A stretch of 21,872 nt of DNA from Rikenellaceae bacterium (GCA_900769145.1 CAAGFN010000175.1:1-21872); one strand, 5' to 3'. Numbered from the stretch's first letter, positions 7,096 through 15,037 are shown. Notes: generated by a model from the sequence alone, not told the origin. Numbers and translations are program-made.

Positions 7096-8139
7096 ATGTT
7101 TAAGGTAATCATTTGCATGGCCGCCGGAATCATCGCAGGACGGTATTTCAAGGCCAGAGGGCTCCAGAAGCCCATTATTGCAGTAACTTGGCTGCTTCTG
7201 CTGTTCCTTGGCTGGGAGGCCGGGAGCGACAAAAGCGTCATTGAGGCACTTCCTTCCATCGGTCTGGCTGCGGCTGTTCTAAGCATCGGAGGCATCGCTG
7301 GCAGTTGCGCATTGGCTTGGATCCTATGGCGGAGCATGGACGGAAAGACGGAGAGGGACGGATGTCGGAACCGCAAATTGGAGGCGGACGGCGTTGACAC
7401 TACGGATATAACGGGGATTGGCGTGGCTGATGACGGACACCGAGACGCTTGCCGGGCAGAGGACAGCAAAGACGGAAGGCCGGAAGACAGTGAAAAAGGC
7501 AGGGTTCAGAGCCGGGCCTCGCTATGGAGCGGAATGGGCGGCAGCCTTGTGATCCTGGGCTTCTTCATTGCCGGCATCTGCCTGGGACTCAGCGGTCTGC
7601 TCCCCGGCTCGGACATTGTCCACAAACTCAGTTTCTGGTCATTGTGCTTCCTGATGATGATGGTCGGAATGAGTGTCGGCGGGAATCCGGACCTGGTCAG
7701 TTCCATCAAGTCAATGAATCCGCGCGTGGCATTGCTACCCCTTGCGACAATTCTGGGGACATACGCAGGCTGCATTATCGTCAACCTATTTCTCGGATAC
7801 GGACTAGCAGATATCCTTGCCGTCAGTTCGGGCTTCGGGTATTATTCGCTTTCAAGCGTACTGATATCCGGCAGCCGTGGCCCCCATCTTGGCACTATAG
7901 CATTGATTTCCAATATAATAAGAGAAGTAATCACTCTGCTCTTCGCCCCGGTTTTGGCTCGCTTGGCAGGCCCGTTGGCACCAATTTCGGCGGGAGGCGC
8001 AACTACGGCGGATACCACATTGCCCATCATTTCCAGCTGCTGTGGCGACAAGTTCGTGCTGATTTCCATCTTTCACGGCTTCGTCGTGGACTTCTCCGTG
8101 CCGCTCCTGGTGACGCTGTTCTGCTCGCTGGGGCAATGA
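7096..8139 (+). CDS. lysO: LysO-family (DUF340) lysine exporter with hydrophilic insert
   Basis: Predicted inner-membrane exporter of lysine, the function shown for E. coli LysO (YbjE). Residues 1-80 form two to three membrane segments with the family signature GWEAGSD (39-45). Residues about 81-143 are an unusual charged, Cys/Asp/Arg-rich stretch. From about 147 a second hydrophobic block follows with LMMMVGMSVGGNPDL and a GFGYYSLSSVLIS segment typical of DUF340. The 347 residues exceed the roughly 300 of E. coli LysO, and the excess is the insert. From memory, some Bacteroidales carry the two blocks as separate small genes, so this may be a fused form with a linker. Substrate is inferred from the family. 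Convergent with the HU-type gene, 19 bases apart. Confidence 0.85.
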   Translation: MFKVIICMAAGIIAGRYFKARGLQKPIIAVTWLLLLFLGWEAGSDKSVIEALPSIGLAAAVLSIGGIAGSCALAWILWRSMDGKTERDGCRNRKLEADGVDTTDITGIGVADDGHRDACRAEDSKDGRPEDSEKGRVQSRASLWSGMGGSLVILGFFIAGICLGLSGLLPGSDIVHKLSFWSLCFLMMMVGMSVGGNPDLVSSIKSMNPRVALLPLATILGTYAGCIIVNLFLGYGLADILAVSSGFGYYSLSSVLISGSRGPHLGTIALISNIIREVITLLFAPVLARLAGPLAPISAGGATTADTTLPIISSCCGDKFVLISIFHGFVVDFSVPLLVTLFCSLGQ

Positions 8140-8158
8140 GAAACTGCCAGGACCGGTT

Positions 8159-9721
8159 TTATGAAGAGGACATGTGACGGATTACTTCCAATTCTTCAGG
8201 AGAATAGAGAATCGTATCAATGAAGTCAGGAGCCACGCGTGAGAGTATTATGAATGCCGCCAGGGCAAGTATTGCAATGATGACCAGGGCTACGGCAATG
8301 ATTCTGAATGTCTTCCAGAAGCGCGAACGTCTGGTCGGGGTGCCACTTGAAGCGGATTCAATGGCAGAATCATTGACAGATTCATTGGCAGATTCATTGG
8401 CGGACTCCGAGGTAGATTCCGAGACGGACTTAGAGACTAAATCAGAAGCGGGCTCAGAAGCGGGCTCAGAAGCGGAATAATCGCCAGCAGGTTCAGGTGC
8501 CTGAACGGTTTCCGGATTGGAGGCCAAAACGTCAGCAGTTCCAGAGCAAGCCTCGGCAGATACTCCGTTTGGTGCCACCTCTGCCATTTCCGTTGACATT
8601 GCCGAGGAAAGGTCTTCTGACATTGCGGAAGGGGTTTCTTCGCTATAATCCGCAGGGGCTGCGTCAATATGGCCTGTATGAGTTTCGTCGCAATGGTCCG
8701 CCTGCAGTTCAGCGCAACTCTCAGCAAATGATTCAGTGCAATTTCCAGAAGGCAGTTCCGCAAAAGTCTCGGCAACATCCTCAGCAACAGCCGCTGAAGC
8801 GACTGCCGAATCGGACTCAGGCTCCGTCTCCACGCCCTCAATCAGCAGTACAATATCCTCGGACCCGGTTTCCGGACGGGCTTCCTCACCAATCTCCCCT
8901 ACCGCCTCTGCAGCGACGGCACTTTCCGATATCGCCTCTGCAACGACGGCACTTTCCCCTACCGCCTCTGGTTCAGACTCCCCGACATCGTCACCTGACT
9001 CATTGTCCCCACCAACTTTCTCGCGATCACTAACAACGGTAACGTCCACACCCTCATTGACTTCCCTCTCACCCTCATTGACTCCCCTCTCACCCTCATT
9101 GACTTCCGGCTCAAACTCATTCTCTCCAACAACTCCCTCATTGCCAGCATCTCCGCCATCATTGCCCCCGGAAACAATATCGTCACCATCCTCAGAATGG
9201 CCAATGGCCTCAATTGAATCAACATACAGTTCAGGGTCAGAGTCAAGAATCGACCGCAACCCGGCCATAGTTTCGGCCACCTCGGAAACCGTCTCCTGAT
9301 GCGTCTTCAGAGATACCGCCTCCAGTCCAAAACCTTCGGGATAAATATCAAGATCCTCATCTGCAATGAAAAAGAACGTATTCTCACGCGTGGCTCTCAA
9401 TTTTCCCAGGCCAGGAAGCAACACGGTTTTTTTCTCCATCAATACATTCTTGAGACCAACCAGGAAATCATTGACAAAATGAGCAGCAGTATCTTCGCCG
9501 ATATTGTTAGCTTTTGCATACAGTAAAGCCAATGTCATATCATCAGGCTTGTCGACCTGCCGGAATGAAAGCCGTTTATAAGGAGGATTGATCGTATAGC
9601 CTTTATCCGAGAAACTCGCCGGAACAAATTCGGCAACGAACATACCAAGACCCGGTAATGCCACTTCATCCTTTTCGAGGATGATATCCCTTACCATTTT
9701 TGCTAAAAGATCAATATCCAT
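8159..9721 (-). CDS. Membrane-anchored HU-CCDC81-type protein with acidic low-complexity stalk
   Basis: The N-terminus (520 residues from the ATG at 9721) holds two HU-like DNA-binding-fold units seen in Bacteroidota HU-CCDC81 proteins: residues 1-57 with LPGLGMFVAEFVPA and INPPYKRLSF, and about 63-138 with LLPGLGKLRA. Residues about 150-465 are Glu/Ser/Ala/Asp-rich with short repeats (EVNEGER-type, SESANESANES-type, AEAVGESA-type). A membrane segment spans about 471-494, then some 25 residues follow. Family members known to me often end in a SPOR peptidoglycan-binding domain; none is visible here. The topology suggests an envelope protein rather than a nucleoid protein. Function is unknown. 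A TTG at 9736 is a less likely start. Confidence 0.75.
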   Translation of the reverse strand: MDIDLLAKMVRDIILEKDEVALPGLGMFVAEFVPASFSDKGYTINPPYKRLSFRQVDKPDDMTLALLYAKANNIGEDTAAHFVNDFLVGLKNVLMEKKTVLLPGLGKLRATRENTFFFIADEDLDIYPEGFGLEAVSLKTHQETVSEVAETMAGLRSILDSDPELYVDSIEAIGHSEDGDDIVSGGNDGGDAGNEGVVGENEFEPEVNEGERGVNEGEREVNEGVDVTVVSDREKVGGDNESGDDVGESEPEAVGESAVVAEAISESAVAAEAVGEIGEEARPETGSEDIVLLIEGVETEPESDSAVASAAVAEDVAETFAELPSGNCTESFAESCAELQADHCDETHTGHIDAAPADYSEETPSAMSEDLSSAMSTEMAEVAPNGVSAEACSGTADVLASNPETVQAPEPAGDYSASEPASEPASDLVSKSVSESTSESANESANESVNDSAIESASSGTPTRRSRFWKTFRIIAVALVIIAILALAAFIILSRVAPDFIDTILYSPEELEVIRHMSSS

Positions 9722-9806
9722 AGGAAGTTGACGCAATTAATTGTATCTCAATGTTTTATCGAATAGCCGGCGCCAAGTGAGCACCATTTTCGTCAAAAAA
9801 ACTTCA

Positions 9807-9814
9807 CAAAGTTA
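9807..9814 (-). promoter_or_regulatory. Predicted -7 box of the HU-CCDC81-type gene
   Basis: TAACTTTG on the minus strand matches TAnnTTTG. A TTTG lies at 9842-9839 but 24 bases away, longer than usual, so only the -7 element is well supported. The leader would be about 80 bases. The 9722-9893 gap is shared with the divergent tRNA promoter. Confidence 0.45.
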
Positions 9815-9834
9815 GCAAAAAAGTGCGAAAAAAA

Positions 9835-9865
9835 TTTGCAAACAAATCTTTTTGTTGTACCTTTG
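9835..9865 (+). promoter_or_regulatory. Predicted promoter of the tRNA-Asn/tRNA-Val unit
   Basis: TTTG (9835-9838), 19 bases, TACCTTTG (9858-9865): a full match to the Bacteroidota promoter form, ending 28 bases before the first tRNA. Confidence 0.7.
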
Positions 9866-9893
9866 CAATCCCGAAACAAAAAAACGGGTACAT

Positions 9894-9967
9894 TCCTGAA
9901 TAGCTCAGTTGGTTAGAGCATCTGACTGTTAATCAGAGGGTCCCAGGTTCAAGTCCTGGTTCAGGAG
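9894..9967 (+). tRNA. tRNA-Asn (anticodon GTT)
   Basis: Cloverleaf read directly: the acceptor stem TCCTGAA (9894-9900) pairs with TTCAGGA (9960-9966), with discriminator G at 9967. The anticodon stem TCTGA/TCAGA encloses loop CT-GTT-AA, with GTT at 9928-9930. The T arm contains GGTTCAAGTCC. CCA is not encoded. Confidence 0.96.
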
Positions 9968-9974
9968 CAAGTTT

Positions 9975-10052
9975 GGGAGCATAGCTCAGTTGGTTCAGAG
10001 CGTCTGCCTTACAAGCAGAGGGTCGGGGGTTCGACTCCCTCTGCTCCCACCA
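9975..10052 (+). tRNA. tRNA-Val (anticodon TAC)
   Basis: The acceptor stem GGGAGCA (9975-9981) pairs with TGCTCCC (10042-10048). The anticodon stem TCTGC/GCAGA holds loop CT-TAC-AA, with TAC at 10010-10012. The T arm is GGGGGTTCGACTCCC. ACCA at 10049-10052 includes an encoded CCA end, unlike the Asn gene 7 bases upstream. The pair is probably one transcript. Confidence 0.96.
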
Positions 10053-10055
10053 GAA

Positions 10056-10090
10056 AAAAACGCCTTTCTACGATGTAGAGAGGCGTTTTT
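10056..10090. terminator. Bidirectional hairpin terminator between tRNA-Val and xth
   Basis: Arms 10056-10071 and 10075-10090 pair over 16 positions with one G-T wobble around a GAT loop. A-rich and T-rich ends allow function on both strands, so it could end the tRNA unit (plus) and the cysS-xth unit (minus). Confidence 0.85.
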
Positions 10091-10107
10091 CATCTAAGAT
10101 AAACCCT

Positions 10108-10860
10108 TTACAAATCCATAACCAGTTCCACAGGGCAGTGGTCGGAGCCGAAGACTTCGTCATGAATACCGGCGGAAGATACCTTGTCCCGGAGATTTCG
10201 GGAGACCACGAAATAGTCAATACGCCATCCGATGTTCTTCTCACGCGCCTTGAAGCGGTAAGACCACCAGGAATACTGGACCTTTTCGGGATTCAGCATA
10301 CGCCACGTATCCACGAAGCCGGCCCCAAGCCAATCGGAAAACTTGCCGCGTTCCTCATCCGTGAAACCGGAATTGCGGCGGTTCGAAGCAGGATTCTTCA
10401 GGTCAATCTCCTGATGCGCCACATTGAGGTCGCCACAAATAATGACACCCTTCTTCTCCGCCAGGCCGCAGACATAAGCGCGGAAATCATCATCCCAACG
10501 CATCCTGTAATCCAGACGGCGCAGCTCCTCCTGGGAATTCGGAACATACACGCAGACCAGATAGAAGTCATTCATTTCCAATGTAATAACCCTTCCCTCA
10601 TGGTCATGCTCATCAATCCCGATACCGTATCGGACAGACAGCGGTTCCAGACGGGTGAACACGGCCGTCCCGGAATAACCCTTCTTGTCAGCGTAATTCC
10701 AGTAGGACCTGTAGCCCTCGAACTGAAGATCCAGTTGCCCCTCCTGCATCTTGGTCTCCTGAACGCAGAAGAAATCCGCATCCAGAGACTTGAAAACATC
10801 CTCAAAACCTTTGCCTACACAGGCCCGCAGGCCATTGACATTCCACGATACAAACTTCAT
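10108..10860 (-). CDS. xth: Exodeoxyribonuclease III (AP endonuclease)
   Basis: Repairs abasic sites and removes 3'-blocking groups in base excision repair. The 250 residues are the normal length. EEP-nuclease motifs are all present: SWNVNGLRA (N7 region), FCVQETK (metal-binding E35), a GDLNVAH stretch, NIGWRIDYFVVS and the C-terminal GSDHCPV (D240, H241). It starts with the canonical MKFVSWNVNG and begins 7 bases after the cysS stop, so the two genes are probably co-transcribed. Confidence 0.96.
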   Translation of the reverse strand: MKFVSWNVNGLRACVGKGFEDVFKSLDADFFCVQETKMQEGQLDLQFEGYRSYWNYADKKGYSGTAVFTRLEPLSVRYGIGIDEHDHEGRVITLEMNDFYLVCVYVPNSQEELRRLDYRMRWDDDFRAYVCGLAEKKGVIICGDLNVAHQEIDLKNPASNRRNSGFTDEERGKFSDWLGAGFVDTWRMLNPEKVQYSWWSYRFKAREKNIGWRIDYFVVSRNLRDKVSSAGIHDEVFGSDHCPVELVMDL

Positions 10861-10867
10861 CGCACAA

Positions 10868-12553
10868 CTATTCTATAGTCCATTCCGCTCCGTCCTTCGT
10901 ATCCTTAACGACAATGCCCAGAGCCTTCAGATGATCCCTGATACTGTCACTCACCGCCCAATCCTTGGCAGCCTTGGCCTTCGCCCTCTCCTCAATCACC
11001 ATATCCATCAGACCTGCAATCGTCCTGCCTGCCTTGCCGGAATCAGCGGAATCCTCGACCAGGCCGAAAACGCCATAGACAATGTCATCGAAAAGGCGCA
11101 CCAGAGTCTGGAGGTCACCCTTGGTCAATGTCCCCTTCTTCTCCTTCGCTGTATTGATAAGTCTCACAGCATCAAATATATGCGACAATGCCACAGAAGT
11201 ATTGAGATCATCGCAGAGGGCCGCATAGACCCCGTCGAACACAGCCTTGACGGCATCGCTGTCAGCAGGGCAGGTATCCGGTGCGGTATCTGCAAGGAAT
11301 TCACCGTATTTCAATTCCCAAGGGAGGCTTCCCTCGGTGCCGTAAACCTGCTGATACTCAGCCGCATGGCCTGCCGAAACGCTATTGGAAGCACCAGCAG
11401 CACCATTGGAAACGCCTGCCGGAGCCGCTGCACCAACCGCACCCGCCGGAACGCCCGCAGGAGCACCGCCAAGCACAAGCCCGGCCTCAGCAGCCAGCGC
11501 CCTGAGATCCTGCGCAGCCTGCATAACCTTCTTCAAAGCCTTCTCGGCAGCCTGCAGGGCCTCATTGGAGAAATCCAGAGTACTCCTGTAATGCGACTGG
11601 AGAATGAAGAAACGAATCGTCATCGGGGCGTAAGCCTGCTCCAGCTTCGGATGCTCTCCTTTGAAAAGCTGGGGAAGAGTGATGAAATTGCCGAGCGACT
11701 TGCCCATCTTCTGTCCGTTGATGGTAATCATATTGTTATGCACCCAATAATGCACACCCTGCGTACCACGTGAAGCCTGGTTCTGGGCAATCTCGCATTC
11801 GTGGTGAGGGAACATCAGGTCCATACCGCCACCGTGGATGTCGAACTCACGGCCAAGATACTTCTCACCCATCACGGAGCACTCGAGATGCCAGCCCGGG
11901 AAACCCTCTCCCCAAGGCGAAGGCCACCTCATAATATGCTCAGGCTCAGCCTTTTTCCAAAGCGCAAAGTCGTATGGAGCACGCTTGTCGGCCTGGCCGT
12001 CCAAAGCCCTGGTACCCTCCTTGGTGTCATCCAATGTCCTTCCCGAGAGCACGCCGTAGTGATGGTCCGCATTATACTTCGCAACATCGAAATAAATTGA
12101 CCCGTTGCTCTCGTACGCATAGCCTGCATCCAGAATCTTCTTGACAGTCTCAATCTGCTCGATTATATGTCCGGAAGCTCTCGGTTCAATGGAAGGAGGA
12201 GCCACATTCAGCATTCGCATTGCTTCATTGTACCTGAACGTATAGGTCTGCACCACTTCCATCGGCTCGACCTGCTCAAGCCTCGCCTTCTTCGCAATCT
12301 TGTCCTCACCCTCGTCAGCATCGTGCTCCAGATGGCCCACATCAGTGATATTCCTCACGAAACGCACTTTGTAGCCGAGATGTTTCAGAAACTTGAAAAG
12401 CACATCGTAGGTCACTCCCGGCCTGGCGTGGCCGAGATGCGCATCACCATATACTGTAGGGCCGCAGACATACATGCCGACGTGTCCCGGATGCACCGGA
12501 ACGAAAAGTTCTTTCTTGCGGGAAAGAGTATTTGTCAAATATAAATCTCTCAT
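10868..12553 (-). CDS. cysS: Cysteinyl-tRNA synthetase with Ala/Gly-rich insertion
   Basis: Charges tRNA-Cys. The class I signatures are HLGH (residues 39-42) and KMGKS (282-286). The zinc ligands C30, C225, H250 and E254 keep the spacing of E. coli C28, C209, H234 and E238 apart from small insertions. The 561 residues are about 100 more than E. coli (461). Much of the excess is at about 357-433: an Ala/Gly/Pro/Val low-complexity run (to about 398, DNA 11360-11485) followed by a non-canonical segment, placed after the catalytic core and before the C-terminal helical part. The ATG at 12553 gives the family start MRDLYLTNTLSR; the open frame upstream to 12607 has no family support. Followed 7 bases later by xth. 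Confidence 0.96.
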   Translation of the reverse strand: MRDLYLTNTLSRKKELFVPVHPGHVGMYVCGPTVYGDAHLGHARPGVTYDVLFKFLKHLGYKVRFVRNITDVGHLEHDADEGEDKIAKKARLEQVEPMEVVQTYTFRYNEAMRMLNVAPPSIEPRASGHIIEQIETVKKILDAGYAYESNGSIYFDVAKYNADHHYGVLSGRTLDDTKEGTRALDGQADKRAPYDFALWKKAEPEHIMRWPSPWGEGFPGWHLECSVMGEKYLGREFDIHGGGMDLMFPHHECEIAQNQASRGTQGVHYWVHNNMITINGQKMGKSLGNFITLPQLFKGEHPKLEQAYAPMTIRFFILQSHYRSTLDFSNEALQAAEKALKKVMQAAQDLRALAAEAGLVLGGAPAGVPAGAVGAAAPAGVSNGAAGASNSVSAGHAAEYQQVYGTEGSLPWELKYGEFLADTAPDTCPADSDAVKAVFDGVYAALCDDLNTSVALSHIFDAVRLINTAKEKKGTLTKGDLQTLVRLFDDIVYGVFGLVEDSADSGKAGRTIAGLMDMVIEERAKAKAAKDWAVSDSIRDHLKALGIVVKDTKDGAEWTIE

Positions 12554-12606
12554 AATGAGCAAAAGGATAATTATCAATTCAATGTTGCACGCTTTGCGCA
12601 AGACCA

Positions 12607-12614
12607 CAAATATA
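12607..12614 (-). promoter_or_regulatory. Predicted -7 box of cysS-xth
   Basis: TATATTTG on the minus strand matches TAnnTTTG. It would give a leader of roughly 45-50 bases before the cysS ATG. No clear -33 element is visible. Low-moderate support. Confidence 0.45.
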
Positions 12615-12684
12615 CGGAATTTCGGGAAAGAATGAAAACCGGTGGGGCATATTCACCTTCGGCGTCATTCCCGGCCTGACCGAA

Positions 12685-12794
12685 CGCAGTACTTTGTCAT
12701 CTCGACCGAGCGCAATACTTTGTCATCTCGACCGAGCGTAGCGAGTGGAGAGATCTAAATGTGAATAGATTTCTCGGCTTCGCTCGAAATGACA
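12685..12794. repeat. Imperfect palindromic intergenic element with 26-base tandem duplication
   Basis: Two adjacent 26-base units, 12685-12710 and 12711-12736, differ at one base; both contain TTTGTCATCTCGACCGAG. The second unit opens a larger imperfect palindrome: TGTCATCTCGA at 12721-12731 pairs with the segment 12784-12794 at 10 of 11 positions, and an inner pair GAGAGATCT/AGATTTCTC also matches. It resembles the dispersed TGTCAT-TCGA-GAAATCT intergenic repeats found in many bacterial genomes. It lies between cysS and the flippase-like gene; the rest of 12615-12828 shows nothing else. Confidence 0.75.
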
Positions 12795-12828
12795 GAAACG
12801 CGAGCCGGGCATAACAGAGGGTGAGGTT

Positions 12829-13917
12829 TCAAGCCGCCTTGACGCGGACAGTCTCGGCAATGTAGGACGCCGTGCCGCACAAAATCATTGTCAATGTCTG
12901 AGATTCATGCGACAATGTTGCGAAAATAATTCCGCCCCCGAAAGGAATGCCATATACGGTCGAAAGGGCAAGGGCGACAATGTAGTGGAATGCGCCGAAG
13001 CCTCCCGGCACAGGAACCAGCGAACTCAGGCTGCCCACAAGCATCAGGAAGAGGGCATCCGAAGCACCGAGAGAAGCAAGAGCAGTCACTGCTCCCGCCA
13101 GGCCGCCAGTTGCTCCCGCCAGGCCGCCCGCTGCGTCGGCCATACCATCCGCCAATGCTGAAGCCCCGGCCACATCCATGCCCTGCACGGAATAAAGCAC
13201 AGACAGGCTCATAAGCCAGTACAAGACCCAGATTATCAATGTATACAACAGGAAAAGCCACCATTTTTCCATACGGAAGCAGCTCAGCACACCCTGGACA
13301 AGCCCCTTCATGAAGCCCCAGACAGCAGCGGCAGGCTTCCATTTTTCACGGAAAGAATACAATGCCCACAGCAGGAGGCCGAAAACAATGACAAGAATCA
13401 GGGCAATACCGCCCAGACCGAGATTAAGCCTGGCAGAGAACGGATTCAGCATCTTCTCCACGAAGAAAGTCCCGAAGCGGTCCCACATTGTCAAGGCCAG
13501 GACCAGAACGAAGATGAACATCATCAGAACATCCCAGAGGCGCTCCAGGACCACCGTCCCCAGCAGCCTGTCATACCCTGCCGCACGGCAATGACGGGCC
13601 AGGTAGCCGCACCTTACAAACTCCCCCACACGGGGCAGGGCCAGATTGACCAAGTAACTGATATTCACCGCATTGAAAGTATCATGAACCTTGACCGAAC
13701 CGTCAACCGGCAGCACAATCAGCCTCCAACGCAATGCCCTGAAGAAGAATGAAGCCACGCCGGCCAGCATCGCAACCAGCAGCCACCCGGGCCTACAGCT
13801 GCGGACAGCCTCAATGAAATCTGACCACTTCAATCCCCGGAAAGAGAAATAAAGCAGAATGCCTGCCACCAGAACAGACAGGACATATTTCAATAACTGC
13901 GACTTGTCAATTTTCAT
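12829..13917 (-). CDS. Flippase-like integral membrane protein (LPG synthase TM family)
   Basis: A polytopic membrane protein of 362 residues with about seven to eight hydrophobic segments. Family signatures of the lysylphosphatidylglycerol synthase TM region/UPF0104 group are RALRWRLI (60-67), NAVNISYLVNLALPRVGEFVR (82-102), LLGTVVLERLWD (118-129) and the late PVPGGFGAFHYI (302-313). The soluble synthase domain is absent, so a lipid or isoprenoid transport or accessory role is plausible but unproven. Residues about 247-285 form a Gly/Ala-rich insert with a DNA direct repeat (17 bases at 13091-13107 and 13112-13128). The ATG at 13917 is preferred over a GTG at 13926. Divergent from the PfkB operon. 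Confidence 0.82.
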   Translation of the reverse strand: MKIDKSQLLKYVLSVLVAGILLYFSFRGLKWSDFIEAVRSCRPGWLLVAMLAGVASFFFRALRWRLIVLPVDGSVKVHDTFNAVNISYLVNLALPRVGEFVRCGYLARHCRAAGYDRLLGTVVLERLWDVLMMFIFVLVLALTMWDRFGTFFVEKMLNPFSARLNLGLGGIALILVIVFGLLLWALYSFREKWKPAAAVWGFMKGLVQGVLSCFRMEKWWLFLLYTLIIWVLYWLMSLSVLYSVQGMDVAGASALADGMADAAGGLAGATGGLAGAVTALASLGASDALFLMLVGSLSSLVPVPGGFGAFHYIVALALSTVYGIPFGGGIIFATLSHESQTLTMILCGTASYIAETVRVKAA

Positions 13918-13929
13918 ACAATGCACAAT

Positions 13930-13947
13930 GCAGGGAAAAGACCCTGC
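13930..13947. other. Small hairpin in the divergent gap
   Basis: GCAGGG (13930-13935) and CCCTGC (13942-13947) form a perfect 6-base stem with loop AAAAGA. It lies just upstream of the flippase-like gene start and between the two divergent promoter regions. Role unknown. Confidence 0.4.
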
Positions 13948-13984
13948 CGGAGTGCGAATTTACTTAAAATAATGATAAAATTGC

Positions 13985-13992
13985 TATATTTG
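13985..13992 (+). promoter_or_regulatory. Predicted -7 box of the pfkB-DUF6913-popT operon
   Basis: TATATTTG fits TAnnTTTG. A TTTA lies 22 bases upstream (13959-13962) as a weak -33 element. Transcription would start near 13998, about 22 bases before the ATG at 14021. Confidence 0.55.
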
Positions 13993-14020
13993 TGAATTGA
14001 GCAGAAAAGAAATAAAAGCT

Positions 14021-15037
14021 ATGCATACAATCCTTGGCATCGGCAACGCATTGACCGACATTCTGGCAGTCCTTCCGGACGACTCATTCCTCCAGCTTTA
14101 CCACCTGCCTAAGGGCAGCATGCAATTCGTGGACATGGAGACAGGCAACAAGATATTCGAGAGCCTGAAACCATACGGTCTCCATTACGTGGCCGGAGGC
14201 TCGGCAGCCAACACCATCACCTGCACGGCCATCCTGGGAATGCCATCCGCATTCATAGGAAAAGTCGGAGAGGACGAACTCGGCCACCTCTTCAAGAGCG
14301 ATGAGGAGCAGTACGGTGTCAAGACAATGCTGCTGAAAGGCAAAAACCCTTCAGGCCGTTCAATGGTACTGGTATCCGGGGCCAATGCCGAAAGGACATT
14401 CGCAAACTATATGGGAGCTGCGCTCGAAATGGTGCCGGAAGACTTGAAGCCTGAATATTTCCAGGGCTACGACTACTTCCACATTGAAGGATACCTTGTT
14501 CAGAATCAGGCACTTATCAGGAAAGCCGTAGAGATGGCGCACGATGCCGGCTGCATCATTTCCCTCGACATGGCTTCATACAATGTCGTCGAGTCCAATG
14601 AGGCCTTCCTCCACGACATCGTGGACAAATACGTTGATATCGTATTCGCCAATGAGTCAGAGGCCAAGGCATTCACCAAGATGCAGCCGCGCGAGGCTCT
14701 CGACGAAATCGCAAGACATTGCAAAATCGCAGTTGTCAAGGTCGGCAAGGACGGTTCAATGGTCAAGAGCGGAGACGAGTACCACTACATCGAGGCCTGG
14801 CCTGCCGCCCCAATCGATGCTACGGGTGCAGGTGACACGTACGCCGCAGGATTCATATATGCGCACTCATTGGGAATGCCCCTGAAGGTTTGCGGAGAAA
14901 TCGGCTCAATCATCGCCGCCAAGGTAGTCGAGGTAATCGGCACGAAGATTGATATCCCGAGATGGAAAGCGGCCAAGAAGGAAATCCGTGAGCTGATAGC
15001 GGCTAACGGAGGGACTGCTGCGGAACTTAAAGACTGA
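14021..15037 (+). CDS. PfkB-family carbohydrate/nucleoside kinase (adenosine kinase-like)
   Basis: A ribokinase-fold sugar or nucleoside kinase of 338 residues. The N-terminal GIGNALTDI, the GGSAANT substrate-binding loop and the C-terminal anion-hole motif DATGAGDTYAAGF (266-278; catalytic D272) are complete. Homologues in Bacteroidota are often annotated as adenosine kinase, but the substrate cannot be read from sequence. A TTG at 13997 would add 8 residues without family support and lies next to the predicted transcription start, so the ATG at 14021 is chosen. First gene of a three-gene unit; the next start is 2 bases after its stop. Confidence 0.92.
   Translation: MHTILGIGNALTDILAVLPDDSFLQLYHLPKGSMQFVDMETGNKIFESLKPYGLHYVAGGSAANTITCTAILGMPSAFIGKVGEDELGHLFKSDEEQYGVKTMLLKGKNPSGRSMVLVSGANAERTFANYMGAALEMVPEDLKPEYFQGYDYFHIEGYLVQNQALIRKAVEMAHDAGCIISLDMASYNVVESNEAFLHDIVDKYVDIVFANESEAKAFTKMQPREALDEIARHCKIAVVKVGKDGSMVKSGDEYHYIEAWPAAPIDATGAGDTYAAGFIYAHSLGMPLKVCGEIGSIIAAKVVEVIGTKIDIPRWKAAKKEIRELIAANGGTAAELKD

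Noticed and set aside
9894..10052. tRNA pair as a mobile-element attachment site
   Set aside because: No integrase, direct duplication of a tRNA 3' end or foreign gene cluster is seen next to it.
10138..10878. 246-codon plus-strand open frame opposite xth
   Set aside because: Antisense shadow of exodeoxyribonuclease III, whose motifs are complete on the minus strand.
10790..11773. 327-codon plus-strand open frame opposite cysS
   Set aside because: Antisense shadow of a clearly conserved gene; no domain features.
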